DNA of 64,000 bases. It comes from Streptomyces indicus (GTDB taxonomy: Bacteria > Actinomycetota > Actinomycetes > Streptomycetales > Streptomycetaceae). Shown piece after piece: positions 56,645 through 64,000 of this stretch. Where the stretch lies: contig NZ_FNFF01000003.1 of assembly GCF_900100315.1 (NCBI RefSeq), positions 499,086-563,085 of the forward strand. Direction: 5' to 3'. A model generated the notes under the pieces. The model did no database searches and had not been told where the DNA came from. It was given only the letters and a program-made list of their open reading frames with translations. Made by a program: the position numbers and the translations under genes. Position 1 is the stretch's first letter; every line of letters starts with the position of its first letter.

Positions 56645-57669
56645 TGACCGTCAACACGGGCGGGCTCTCCCGCCGCGGCCTGCTCGCGGCCGGTGCGGCC
56701 TTCGGCCTCGGTGCCGTGCTCACCGCGTGCGGCGACGACAAGAAGCCCGCCACGAGCGCGGACAAGGGCAAGGACAAGCCCTGGTCCTTCAAGGACGACC
56801 GCGGCAAGACCGCCGAGGTCGACCACAAGCCGATGCGGATCGTCGCCTTCGTCTCCTCCGCGGCCGCCCTGCACGACTACGGCATCGAGTGCGTCGGCAT
56901 CTTCGGCCCGAGCAAGCCGATCGACGGCAAGCCCAACCCGCAGGCCGGCGAGCTCGACCTGACGAAGCTGACGAGCCTCGGCGAGGACTGGGGCCAGTTC
57001 AACGTCGAGAAGTACGCGTCGCTCCAGCCCGACCTGCTGATCAGCAACATGTTCCCGGCGCCGCTCCTGTGGTTCGTGCCTGAGGAGTCGACCAAGAAGA
57101 TCGAGGCGCTCGCCCCGACGGTCGGCATCGACGGCGCCCGCCGCACGCTGCTCGACCCGCTGAAGCGCTACACGGACCTGGCGAAGTCGCTCGGCGCCGA
57201 CCTGGAGGCCAAGACCGTCAAGGACGCCCGGGCCCGCTTCGACAAGGCCGAGGCGCGGGTGCGCGAGGCGGCGAAGAAGAACAAGGGCCTGAAGGTCATG
57301 GCGGTCACCGCCGACAAGGACCAGTTCTACGTGGCCGTCCCGGACTCGTACTGCGACCTGAACTACTTCAAGGACCTCGGCGTCGAATTCGTCGAGGGCA
57401 AGAAGGTCGACGAGTGGGGCTTCTGGGAGTTCCTCAGCTGGGAGAACGCGGACAAGTACCACGCCGATCTGATCCTGCTCGACAACCGCAGCCAGACCCT
57501 GCCCGCCGCCGAGCTGGCGAAGAAGCCCACGTGGACCCGGCTGCCCGCCGTCGAGGCCGGCCAGGTCATCCCGTGGTCGATGGAGGAGCGCTACAGCTAC
57601 GCCGGTTACGCGCCGGTCCTCGAAGCGCTCGCCGAGGCCATCGAGAAGGCCGACAAGCTCAAGGCCTGA
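56644..57669 (+). CDS. Siderophore-binding lipoprotein, Tat-type (second, paralogue)
   Basis: A 341-residue close paralogue of the preceding protein (shared FKDDRGKT, DYGIECVGIFGPSKPIDGKP, GQFNVEKYASLQPDLLIS). R10-R11 in LSRRGLLAAG and lipobox Cys29 give the same export route. Differences are concentrated around PAPLLWFVPEESTKK and DSYCDLNYFKDLGVEFVEG, so the ligand may differ. Its ATG shares one base with the previous stop (TGATG). The pair looks like a tandem duplication followed by divergence. Confidence 0.93.
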   Translation: MTVNTGGLSRRGLLAAGAAFGLGAVLTACGDDKKPATSADKGKDKPWSFKDDRGKTAEVDHKPMRIVAFVSSAAALHDYGIECVGIFGPSKPIDGKPNPQAGELDLTKLTSLGEDWGQFNVEKYASLQPDLLISNMFPAPLLWFVPEESTKKIEALAPTVGIDGARRTLLDPLKRYTDLAKSLGADLEAKTVKDARARFDKAEARVREAAKKNKGLKVMAVTADKDQFYVAVPDSYCDLNYFKDLGVEFVEGKKVDEWGFWEFLSWENADKYHADLILLDNRSQTLPAAELAKKPTWTRLPAVEAGQVIPWSMEERYSYAGYAPVLEALAEAIEKADKLKA

Positions 57670-57819
57670 CCGCCGCCGGGCTCACCCGGCCCCGCACCGG
57701 CACCACCGGCAGACCGGCCACCCAGCACGGTCGGCACGTCGGCCCACCCGGCCACCCAGCACCGCCGGCACACCGGCCCACCCGGCCCCCACGCCCCGAA
57801 CCACAGGAGGCACCCGCCC
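57670..57819. other. Spacer between second binding protein and SIP gene
   Basis: This 150-bp spacer holds a 34-bp tandem repeat (57715-57782) and the AGGAGG ribosome binding site of the next gene; nothing else is visible. Confidence 0.6.
57715..57782. repeat. 34-bp tandem repeat, 2 units
   Basis: Units at 57715-57748 and 57749-57782 differ at about five positions, both starting CGGCCACCCAGCAC and ending CGGCCCACC. Confidence 0.9.
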
Positions 57820-58620
57820 GTGTCCGACGCCCCGTACCAGTTCTTCGACACCCACGTCCTCCGCAAGGAACAGCTCACGCCCTCGATGATCCGCGTCGCG
57901 TTCGGCGGCCCGGACCTCGCGCGGATGGCTTCGGCCGGCCGTGACCAGCGCATCAAGCTGTTCCTGCCGCACCCCGGCCAGGACGCCCCGGTCGTGCCGT
58001 CGGAGCAGGGCGACAACTGGTACGCGGCCTGGCGCGAGCTCGACCCCTCGGTGCGCGGCATCATGCGCACGTACACCACCCGCGCCCTGACCCCCGACGA
58101 ACTCCTCGTCGACTTCGCCCTGCACGGCACCACCGCCCCGGCCTCGGGCTGGGCGCAGCGCTGCGCACCGGGCGACCGGGTCTCCGTTCTCGCCCCGGTG
58201 GACGAGGAGAACGGCGCGTACGACTTCCGCCCGCCGCAGGACAGCGACTGGCTGCTCCTGACCGGCGACGAGTCGGCGCTTCCCGCCGTCGCGAGCATCC
58301 TCGAGACGCTCCCGGCCGGTCAGCCGGTCCGGGTGTGGCTCGAGGTCCGCGACCCGGCCGACCGCCAGGAGCTGAAGACCGCCGCGGACGCGACGGTCGA
58401 GTGGGTCACGGCGGGCGGCACGGTGGACGCGGTCCGCGCGGCCGACCTGCCGGACGGCTCCCCGTACGCCTGGATCGCCGGCGAATCGGCCACGGTGAAG
58501 GCGCTGCGCCGCCACCTCGTCGGCGAGCGCGGCTTCGACAAGCGGCGCGTGAAGTTCACGGGCTACTGGCGCCAGGGCGCCACCGAGGACGACCTCCTGA
58601 CGGCGGGCGAGGACGCCTGA
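57820..58620 (+). CDS. Siderophore-interacting protein, FAD ferric reductase (ViuB-like)
   Basis: A 266-residue flavin reductase of the siderophore-interacting (SIP/ViuB) family. The FAD-binding motif RTYTTR lies in IMRTYTTRALTPDELLVDFALHG; LLTGDESALPAVASIL and WIAGESATVKALRRHLVGERG form the NAD(P)H part. It reduces ferric siderophores in the cytoplasm and frees the iron. GTG at 57820 follows AGGAGG by 9 bases. As last gene of the binding-protein unit it completes import and iron release. Confidence 0.93.
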   Translation: MSDAPYQFFDTHVLRKEQLTPSMIRVAFGGPDLARMASAGRDQRIKLFLPHPGQDAPVVPSEQGDNWYAAWRELDPSVRGIMRTYTTRALTPDELLVDFALHGTTAPASGWAQRCAPGDRVSVLAPVDEENGAYDFRPPQDSDWLLLTGDESALPAVASILETLPAGQPVRVWLEVRDPADRQELKTAADATVEWVTAGGTVDAVRAADLPDGSPYAWIAGESATVKALRRHLVGERGFDKRRVKFTGYWRQGATEDDLLTAGEDA

Positions 58621-58629
58621 GCCACGTAC

Positions 58630-58670
58630 GAAGAAGGGGGTACGCCGGTGACCGGCGTACCCCCTTCTTC
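58630..58670. terminator. Strong bidirectional terminator
   Basis: A perfect 19-bp stem (58630-58648 with 58652-58670), 3-base loop, between the convergent SIP and HAD genes. Confidence 0.9.
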
Positions 58671-58675
58671 ACCTC

Positions 58676-59704
58676 TCACAGCCCGAGCTTCGCCAGCGCC
58701 TTCCCCGAGTCGAGCCCGCACGCCCCGTCCCCCGCATGCGTCCAGGCCGCCGCGCACAGCGCACGCAGACCGTCCAACGCCTCGCCCTCACCGTCGAGTT
58801 CGAGGCTCTCCCCCGCCCGCGCGGTCCACCCGCCGCACCGGAAACCCTCGCCCTCGGCCACGACCTCAGGCTGCCCGGTGAGCATCCCGCGCAGATCCGC
58901 GTCGACATAGGTGGGCCGGTGCTCGGGCTTGGCCGCGAGCAGTTGGGCGCCGTCGGTCACGCCGGTCAGGACGAGCAGCGAGTCGACCTGCCCGTTGTAC
59001 GCACCCTCGATGTCCGTGTCGAGCCGGTCCCCCACCACCAGCGGATGCCGCGCGCCCGTGCGCAGGATCGTCTCGCGGTGCATCGGGGGCAGCGGCTTGC
59101 CCGCCACCTGCGGCTCGGCCCCCGTGGCGATCCGTACGACCTCGACCGCCGCTCCGTTGCCGGGCGCGATGCCGCGCCCGCTCGGAATCGTCAGGTCGGT
59201 GTTCGACGCGTACCAGGGCACCCCGCGCGCGATCGCGTAGCAAGCCTCCGCGAACCGGCCCCATTGCAGCTCGGGTCCGCCGTACCCCTGCACGACAGCC
59301 GCCGGATCGTCATCGGCCGACTCCACCGGTACGAGCCCTCGCTCACGCAGCGCGATCCGCAGCCCCTCGCCACCGATGACCAGCACCTTGGCGCCCGCCG
59401 GCTGCTGCTCGGAGATCAGCCGGGCCACGGCCTGCGCGGAGTTGATCACCTCGGAGGCCTCGGTCGGCACCCCGAGCTCGGTGATGTGCTCGGCGACGAC
59501 CTGCGGCGGGCGCAGCGCATTGTTGGTCACGTACGCGAGCTGCATGCCGCCCTCGCGCGCGGTGAGCAGCGACTCGACGGCATGCGCGATCGCCTGACCG
59601 CCCGCGTACACCACCCCGTCGAGATCGAGCAGCGCCGTGTCGTACGCCGCGCTCAGCGCCCGCTCGCTGCCGGCCGGGCTTGTCCTGACGGTCTGGTGCG
59701 CCAT
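58676..59704 (-). CDS. HAD-IIA family hydrolase
   Basis: A 342-residue HAD phosphatase of the NagD/phosphoglycolate type. DTALLDLDGVVYAGG carries the nucleophile, AYVTNNALRPP the Thr/Ser motif, and AGKPLPPMHRETILRTGARHPLVVGDRLDTDIEGAYNG the Lys and acidic motifs. A further C-terminal part (about 290-342, LRALCAAAWTHAGDGACGL) is typical of Streptomyces members. Small phosphate ester substrate unknown. ATG at 59704 has GAGGAG 11 bases upstream. Divergent from DUF1015. Confidence 0.9.
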   Translation of the reverse strand: MAHQTVRTSPAGSERALSAAYDTALLDLDGVVYAGGQAIAHAVESLLTAREGGMQLAYVTNNALRPPQVVAEHITELGVPTEASEVINSAQAVARLISEQQPAGAKVLVIGGEGLRIALRERGLVPVESADDDPAAVVQGYGGPELQWGRFAEACYAIARGVPWYASNTDLTIPSGRGIAPGNGAAVEVVRIATGAEPQVAGKPLPPMHRETILRTGARHPLVVGDRLDTDIEGAYNGQVDSLLVLTGVTDGAQLLAAKPEHRPTYVDADLRGMLTGQPEVVAEGEGFRCGGWTARAGESLELDGEGEALDGLRALCAAAWTHAGDGACGLDSGKALAKLGL

Positions 59705-59778
59705 GGTCGTGTTCGCTCCTCGATCGGTGCCTGTGCCCCGATCATCTCGTATGGCTCGGACACAACTACGATGCCTCA

Positions 59779-61053
59779 ATGAACACCACAGGTCAGAGGG
59801 CCGAAGGTCTGAACCTCACCCCGTTCAGAGGCCTGCGTTACGACTCCGATCGGGTCGGCAGCCTGGCCGCGGTCACCTCGCCGCCGTACGACGTGGTCGT
59901 ACGGCCCGACGGGCTGCACCACCTGGAGTCGGCGGACCCCCACAACATCGTCCGCCTGATCCTGCCCCAGGCCGCGGCACCCGAGGCCCGCCACGAGCAG
60001 GCCGCCGACACCCTGCGCTCCTGGCTCGACGAGGGCATCCTCGTGCCCGACGCCGAGCCGGCGCTCTACGTCTACGAACAGCGCAACGGCGACCTCCTCC
60101 AGCGCGGTCTCATCGGCGCCCTCGAACTCTCCGAGGCGGCCGAGGGCATCGTCCTTCCGCACGAGGACGTGATGCCGCACATCGTCGAGGACCGGGCGGA
60201 CCTGATGCGCGCCGCCGGCGCCAACTTCGAGCCGCTGCTGCTCAGTTACCGCAGCGAGGGCACCCGCACCGGCGCGACCGCCGTGATCGAGCGGGCCGTC
60301 GAGCGCACACCGCTGCTCTCGACGACGACGGAGGACGGCTTCAGCCACCGCCTGTGGTCGGTCACGGACCCGGCCGAACTGGCCGAGATCCGCGAGGACT
60401 TGAGCAGCCGCCAGGCCCTGATCGCGGACGGCCACCACCGCTGGGCCACCTATCTGCGGCTGCGCGCCGAGCACCCGCGGGGCACGCCGTGGGACTACGG
60501 TCTGGTCCTCCTGGTCGACACGGCCCGCTATCCGCTGCGCGTACGGGCCATCCACCGCCTGCTGCACCAGCTCCCCCTCTCCGACGCGCTGGCCGCCGTG
60601 CGGGGCTCCTTCCGCGTACGGCAGGTCGAAGGGCCGCTGTCGCGGGCGATGGAGGCGCTGGCCTCGGCCGCGACGGAGTCCAACGCCTTCCTCCTGACCG
60701 GCGACAGCACGTACCACCTGGTCGACCGCCCCTCCCCCGAGCTCCTGGCGCGTACGGTCCCCGCCGACCGTCCCGAGGCCTGGCAGCGGCTGGACGCCAC
60801 CGTCCTGCACGCCACACTCCTCGACCACGTCTGGCGCATCCCGGACGACCCGGCGCACATCGCGTACATCCACGACACCGTGGCCACAGTGGCGAAGGCG
60901 GAACGCGACGGCGGCACCGCGGTCCTGATGCACCCCGTCCGCGAGGAAGTCGTACGGGAACTCGCGCGCGAGGGCGTGACGATGCCGCGCAAGTCGACCT
61001 CGTTCGGCCCGAAGCCAGCCACAGGGCTGGTGCTGCGCAGCCTCGCGCACTGA
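59779..61053 (+). CDS. DUF1015 family protein
   Basis: A 424-residue DUF1015 protein. The family signature is visible in LTPFRGLRYD, AVTSPPYDVV, DPHNIVRLILP, and ALIADGHHRWATYLRLRAE, the last resembling a nuclease- or kinase-like DGHHR site. The family is conserved in many bacteria with unknown activity. ATG at 59779 is divergent from the HAD gene, with 74 bp between, and a terminator follows it. No signal peptide. Confidence 0.9.
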   Translation: MNTTGQRAEGLNLTPFRGLRYDSDRVGSLAAVTSPPYDVVVRPDGLHHLESADPHNIVRLILPQAAAPEARHEQAADTLRSWLDEGILVPDAEPALYVYEQRNGDLLQRGLIGALELSEAAEGIVLPHEDVMPHIVEDRADLMRAAGANFEPLLLSYRSEGTRTGATAVIERAVERTPLLSTTTEDGFSHRLWSVTDPAELAEIREDLSSRQALIADGHHRWATYLRLRAEHPRGTPWDYGLVLLVDTARYPLRVRAIHRLLHQLPLSDALAAVRGSFRVRQVEGPLSRAMEALASAATESNAFLLTGDSTYHLVDRPSPELLARTVPADRPEAWQRLDATVLHATLLDHVWRIPDDPAHIAYIHDTVATVAKAERDGGTAVLMHPVREEVVRELAREGVTMPRKSTSFGPKPATGLVLRSLAH

Positions 61054-61088
61054 CGCACGCCTCCTGCCGCACGCCTCCCGGACACGCC

Positions 61089-61124
61089 GAAGGGGCGGTG
61101 ACCGTCTGCGGTCACCGCCCCTTC
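61089..61124. terminator. Bidirectional terminator after DUF1015
   Basis: A perfect 15-bp stem (61089-61103 with 61110-61124), 6-base loop, between convergent genes. Confidence 0.85.
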
Positions 61125-61140
61125 GTCAGCTCCTGGCGCC

Positions 61141-63309
61141 TCAGGCCTTGTCAGCCCCGGACTCGTCACCCTTGTCCCCGGCCTCCGGGCCGGCGTCGGG
61201 GGCCACGAAGAGCGGCTGGTCGAGCGCGGGCTTGGCGGCTGCCGCGGTCTCCTCCTCGTACTCCTCGTCGTCGGGGTCGTAGTACTCGGCGCCGTCCACA
61301 CCGGCCGCCTCGGCAGCCCGGACCTCGTCCTCGTCCTCGTCGAGGTCGTCGTCCGCGTCGTCCTCATCCTCGCCATCGGATGCTTCTACGCGGCCGCCGG
61401 CGGCGAACTCCTCGCCGTCCTGGCCTTCTTCACCGTCTTCGTCCTCGTCGAAGGCGTCGACGAACTCCACGCCGTCGAGCTCGGCGAGACGGTCGGAGGC
61501 GTTGGTGCTGTGGTCCTTGTCGGCCTCGACGGCCTTCGCGAACCACTCGCGCGCCTCGCCCTCACGGCCGGCCTCGAGCAGCGCGTCCGCATAGGCGTAG
61601 CGCAGGCGCGCGGTCCACGGCTGCACGGAGTTGGAGGCGAGCTCGGGGCTCTGCAGCGTCACGATCGCGGCGTCCAGCTGGCCCATGTCGCGCCGGGCAC
61701 CGGCCGCGACCAGGCGCATCTCGACCTGTCCGGCCTTGTCGAGGCGCTGCACCTCGGGCTCACCGGCCATGTCGAGCGCCTTCTCGGGCCGCCCGAGACC
61801 GCGCTCGCAGTCCGCCATGACCGGCCACAGCTCGGCCGAGCCGGTCATCCGGCGAGCGGCACGGAACTCGGCGAGGGCCTCGGAGTACTTCTCGTTCGCG
61901 TACGCGGCGAAGCCGGCGGCCTCGCGGACGGCGGCGACACGGGACGCGAGCCGCAGGGCGACGCGGGAGTAGCCGTAGGCACCCTCGGGGTCCTCGTCGA
62001 TGAGCTTGGCGACCATGACGAGGTTGCGCGCGACATCGGTCGCGAGCCCCTTCGGCAGGCTCTGGAGCTCCTGACGCACATCGCCGTCGATCTCGTCACC
62101 GGTGACGTCGTCGGGAATCGGCAGCCGCTTGACGGGCTCGCGCTCACGCTGGTCGTCGCGGCCGCGGAAGCCGCCACTGCGGTCGTCGCGGCCGCGGTAC
62201 CCGCCGCCTCCGGGACGCCCGCCACGGTCGTCCCGCCGGCCGTAGCCGCCGGAGCGCCCGCCCCGGTCATCGCGGTTACGGAACCCGCCACCGGGACGAC
62301 CACCACGGTCCTCACGACCGCCACGGAACCCACCGCGATCGTCGTCACGACGCGGACCACGATCGTCACGCCGGTCATCACGACGGAACCCACCGCGGTC
62401 GTCATCACGACGGGGACCGCGATCGTCATCACGGCGGAACGCCGGACGCTCGTCGCGGCCACGGAACCCACCACGGTCATCACGCCGGTCATCGCGGCGG
62501 AACCCGCCACGGTCGTCGTCACGGCGCCCGTAACCGCCGCCACCGGGACGACCACCACGGTCATCACGGCCGCCACGGAACCCACCACGGTCATCGTCGC
62601 GGCGCGGACCACGATCGTCACGCCGGTCATCACGACGGAACCCACCACGGTCGTCATCACGACGGAACGCCGGACGGTCATCGCGACCGCGGAATCCACC
62701 CCGGTCGTCGTCGCGGCGCGGTCCACGGTCGTCACGGCCACGGAACCCACCACGGTCGTCATCACGACGGGGACCCCGGTCATCGCGGCGCCCGTAACCA
62801 CCGCCACCGGGACGACCACCACGGTCGTCACGACCACGGAACCCACCGCGATCGTCGTCACGACGGGGGCCGCGGTCATCACGCCGGTCATCTCGACGGA
62901 ACCCACCGCGGTCGTCATCACGACGGAACGCCGGACGGTCATCGCGGCGGTATCCGCCACGGTCGTCATCGCGGCGCGGTCCACGGTCATCACGCCGGAA
63001 CCCACCCCGGTCATCGTCACGACGCGGACCACGGTCATCACGCCGCTCGTCCCGACCACCACGGAATCCACCACGGTCGTCGTCACGACGCCCGTAACCA
63101 CCGCCACCGGGACGACCACCACGGTCGTCACGGCCACGGAACCCACCACGGTCGTCATCGCGACGGGGGCCGCGGTCGTCACGCCGGCCGAAGCCACCGC
63201 GGTCGTTGTCCCGACGCGGACCACGGTCATCGCGGCGGTATCCGCCGCGGTCACCGTCCCGACGGCGCTGCTCGCGCTCCGGGCGATCGTCGGGGGTGTT
63301 CGTCGACAT
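61141..63309 (-). CDS. TPR protein with long RGG/RDD repeat domain
   Basis: A 722-residue protein in three parts. Residues about 12-390 are a low-complexity repeat of [14 protein letters not shown] and [12 protein letters not shown] heptads with Gly-rich breaks (RPGGGGYG); it is rich in Arg, Asp and Gly with spaced Phe/Tyr, a composition known in RNA-binding disordered proteins. Residues about 395-600 are helical, TPR-like ([85 protein letters not shown]). The tail (600-722) is strongly acidic. ATG at 63309 follows AGGAG by 6 bases. It is 77 bp after the rRNA operon terminator on the same strand. Confidence 0.85.
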   Translation of the reverse strand: MSTNTPDDRPEREQRRRDGDRGGYRRDDRGPRRDNDRGGFGRRDDRGPRRDDDRGGFRGRDDRGGRPGGGGYGRRDDDRGGFRGGRDERRDDRGPRRDDDRGGFRRDDRGPRRDDDRGGYRRDDRPAFRRDDDRGGFRRDDRRDDRGPRRDDDRGGFRGRDDRGGRPGGGGYGRRDDRGPRRDDDRGGFRGRDDRGPRRDDDRGGFRGRDDRPAFRRDDDRGGFRRDDRRDDRGPRRDDDRGGFRGGRDDRGGRPGGGGYGRRDDDRGGFRRDDRRDDRGGFRGRDERPAFRRDDDRGPRRDDDRGGFRRDDRRDDRGPRRDDDRGGFRGGREDRGGRPGGGFRNRDDRGGRSGGYGRRDDRGGRPGGGGYRGRDDRSGGFRGRDDQREREPVKRLPIPDDVTGDEIDGDVRQELQSLPKGLATDVARNLVMVAKLIDEDPEGAYGYSRVALRLASRVAAVREAAGFAAYANEKYSEALAEFRAARRMTGSAELWPVMADCERGLGRPEKALDMAGEPEVQRLDKAGQVEMRLVAAGARRDMGQLDAAIVTLQSPELASNSVQPWTARLRYAYADALLEAGREGEAREWFAKAVEADKDHSTNASDRLAELDGVEFVDAFDEDEDGEEGQDGEEFAAGGRVEASDGEDEDDADDDLDEDEDEVRAAEAAGVDGAEYYDPDDEEYEEETAAAAKPALDQPLFVAPDAGPEAGDKGDESGADKA
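62155..63280 (-). repeat. Coding repeat region of the RGG/RDD protein
   Basis: About 1.1 kb of imperfect repeats built on short GGTCGTC, ACGACGG, CCACGG and CGGAACCC blocks that recur every 12-27 bp in varying order. It encodes the disordered domain and is likely to vary in length between strains. Confidence 0.9.
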
Positions 63310-63386
63310 CGGTGACTCCTGTCCTAGGTACCGCAAGTCATTCTCGCAGGGCCGCGCATCGGCCGCGCTTCGGCAGAAAACAAAAA

Positions 63387-63427
63387 GGACCCGTGGTCCC
63401 CAGCGTGAACGCTGGGACCACGGGTCC
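63387..63427 (-). terminator. rRNA operon terminator
   Basis: An 18-pair stem (63387-63405 with 63410-63427, one bulged C), 4-base loop, followed on the minus strand by TTTTTG. It ends 10 bp beyond the 5S gene. Confidence 0.95.
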
Positions 63428-63437
63428 TCCAATAATT

Positions 63438-63556
63438 GTTCGGCGGCGTCCTACTCTCCCACAGGGTCCCCCCTGCAGTACCATCGGCGCTGTGAGGCTT
63501 AGCTTCCGGGTTCGGAATGTAACCGGGCGTTTCCCTCACGCTATGACCACCGAAAC
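63438..63556 (-). rRNA. rrf: 5S ribosomal RNA
   Basis: On the minus strand the sequence begins GTTTCGGTGGTCATAGCG and includes CCGAACCCGGAAGCTAAGCC and GGGAGAGTAGGACGCCGCCG before the terminal pairing, all diagnostic of 5S rRNA. The length of about 119 nt is as expected. Ends are placed by pairing and may shift by a base or two. Confidence 0.95.
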
Positions 63557-63689
63557 CCTTTCAAGTAGCCCCGGAAATCCGGAGCATGAACAGGGCAGCG
63601 AACAAGCACTCTTTTCAATTGAGTTAACTGTTCAGCCGGCAACAGCTGTTCGTTACTTCAGAACTAACACAGTGGACGCGAGCAACTGA
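63557..63689 (-). other. 23S-5S spacer
   Basis: 133 bp of comparatively AT-rich transcribed spacer. GAACAGCTGTT and nearby inverted pieces could form the processing stem for 23S 3' maturation. No tRNA is present in it. Confidence 0.6.

Positions 63690-64000
<311 letters not shown>

Noticed and set aside
61510..63315. Plus-strand frame of Thr/Val/Ile-rich repeats opposite the RGG protein
   Set aside because: It mirrors the coding repeat of the minus-strand gene, which has a proper ribosome binding site, TPR region and acidic tail.
63557..63689. tRNA in the rRNA spacer
   Set aside because: No acceptor stem, T-loop or anticodon arm can be drawn there.

Overview
This window is high-GC actinobacterial chromosome, almost certainly Streptomyces or a close relative. 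The signs are very strong third-codon GC bias, many GTG and TTG starts, overlapping start/stop codons inside operons, twin-arginine lipoproteins, an Rpf/LysM pair, and a core gene order (der-plsC-cmk-tyrA-aroH, parA-scpA-scpB-rluB, ald, pyrG, tlyA-nadK-recN) typical of the central part of Streptomyces chromosomes. I see no tRNA genes, prophage, insertion sequence, CRISPR array or conjugative element. The right edge runs into the 3' end of an rRNA operon on the minus strand (5S and partial 23S).

Layout. 1-4.7 kb: I78-type inhibitor, a lone cytochrome c oxidase subunit I, a WYL regulator and a divergent epoxide hydrolase. 4.7-11.3 kb: a branched-chain-amino-acid-type ABC system (two lipoproteins, a small membrane protein, a LivH-LivM-LivG fusion, LivF) with an unusual 29-bp repeat leader before livF. 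11.3-14.7 kb: two Rpf/LysM cell-wall enzymes and two uncharacterised overlapping genes. 14.8-19.5 kb: der, plsC, cmk, tyrA, aroH. 19.7-21.7 kb: YidB-like, nucleotidyltransferase and GNAT genes. 21.7-25.4 kb: a four-gene NAD-salvage operon (pnuC-nadR-nrtR-ADP-ribosylglycohydrolase) behind a palindromic operator. 25.7-30.5 kb: parA, an RHH-like partner, scpA, scpB, rluB. 30.9-36.9 kb: ald, a STAND/TPR protein, a Nudix hydrolase, pyrG. 37.3-41.2 kb: GH15 enzyme, alpha/beta hydrolase, and an SRPBCC-like protein with an ECF sigma factor. 41.3-46.3 kb: flavin amine oxidase, APC permease and a divergent PucR regulator, probably an amine-utilisation unit. 46.4-51.9 kb: glycosyltransferase, recN, nadK, tlyA and a small gene. 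52-58.6 kb: SCP2-like protein and an iron-siderophore import cluster around an iron box, with tandem binding proteins and a siderophore-interacting reductase. 58.7-63.3 kb: HAD hydrolase, DUF1015 protein and a TPR protein with a roughly 380-residue RGG/RDD repeat domain, directly downstream of the rRNA terminator.

The least ordinary features are these: (1) a degenerate 29-bp tandem array before livF whose last units each carry a Shine-Dalgarno core and a start codon, giving a chain of GTGA-overlapped mini-ORFs; (2) many other short tandem arrays in spacers (periods 8, 12, 23, 25, 27, 28, 34 and 41 bp); (3) the RGG/RDD disordered protein beside the rRNA operon; (4) three P-loops without the canonical lysine (LivF, NadR, STAND protein); (5) a self-contained NAD-salvage operon with its operator on the promoter; (6) a cluster of GCAC-N-GTGC palindromes between the divergent promoters of the Liv region; and (7) a tightly folded leader before one rpf gene. 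All function calls come from reading the sequence; no database search was run.
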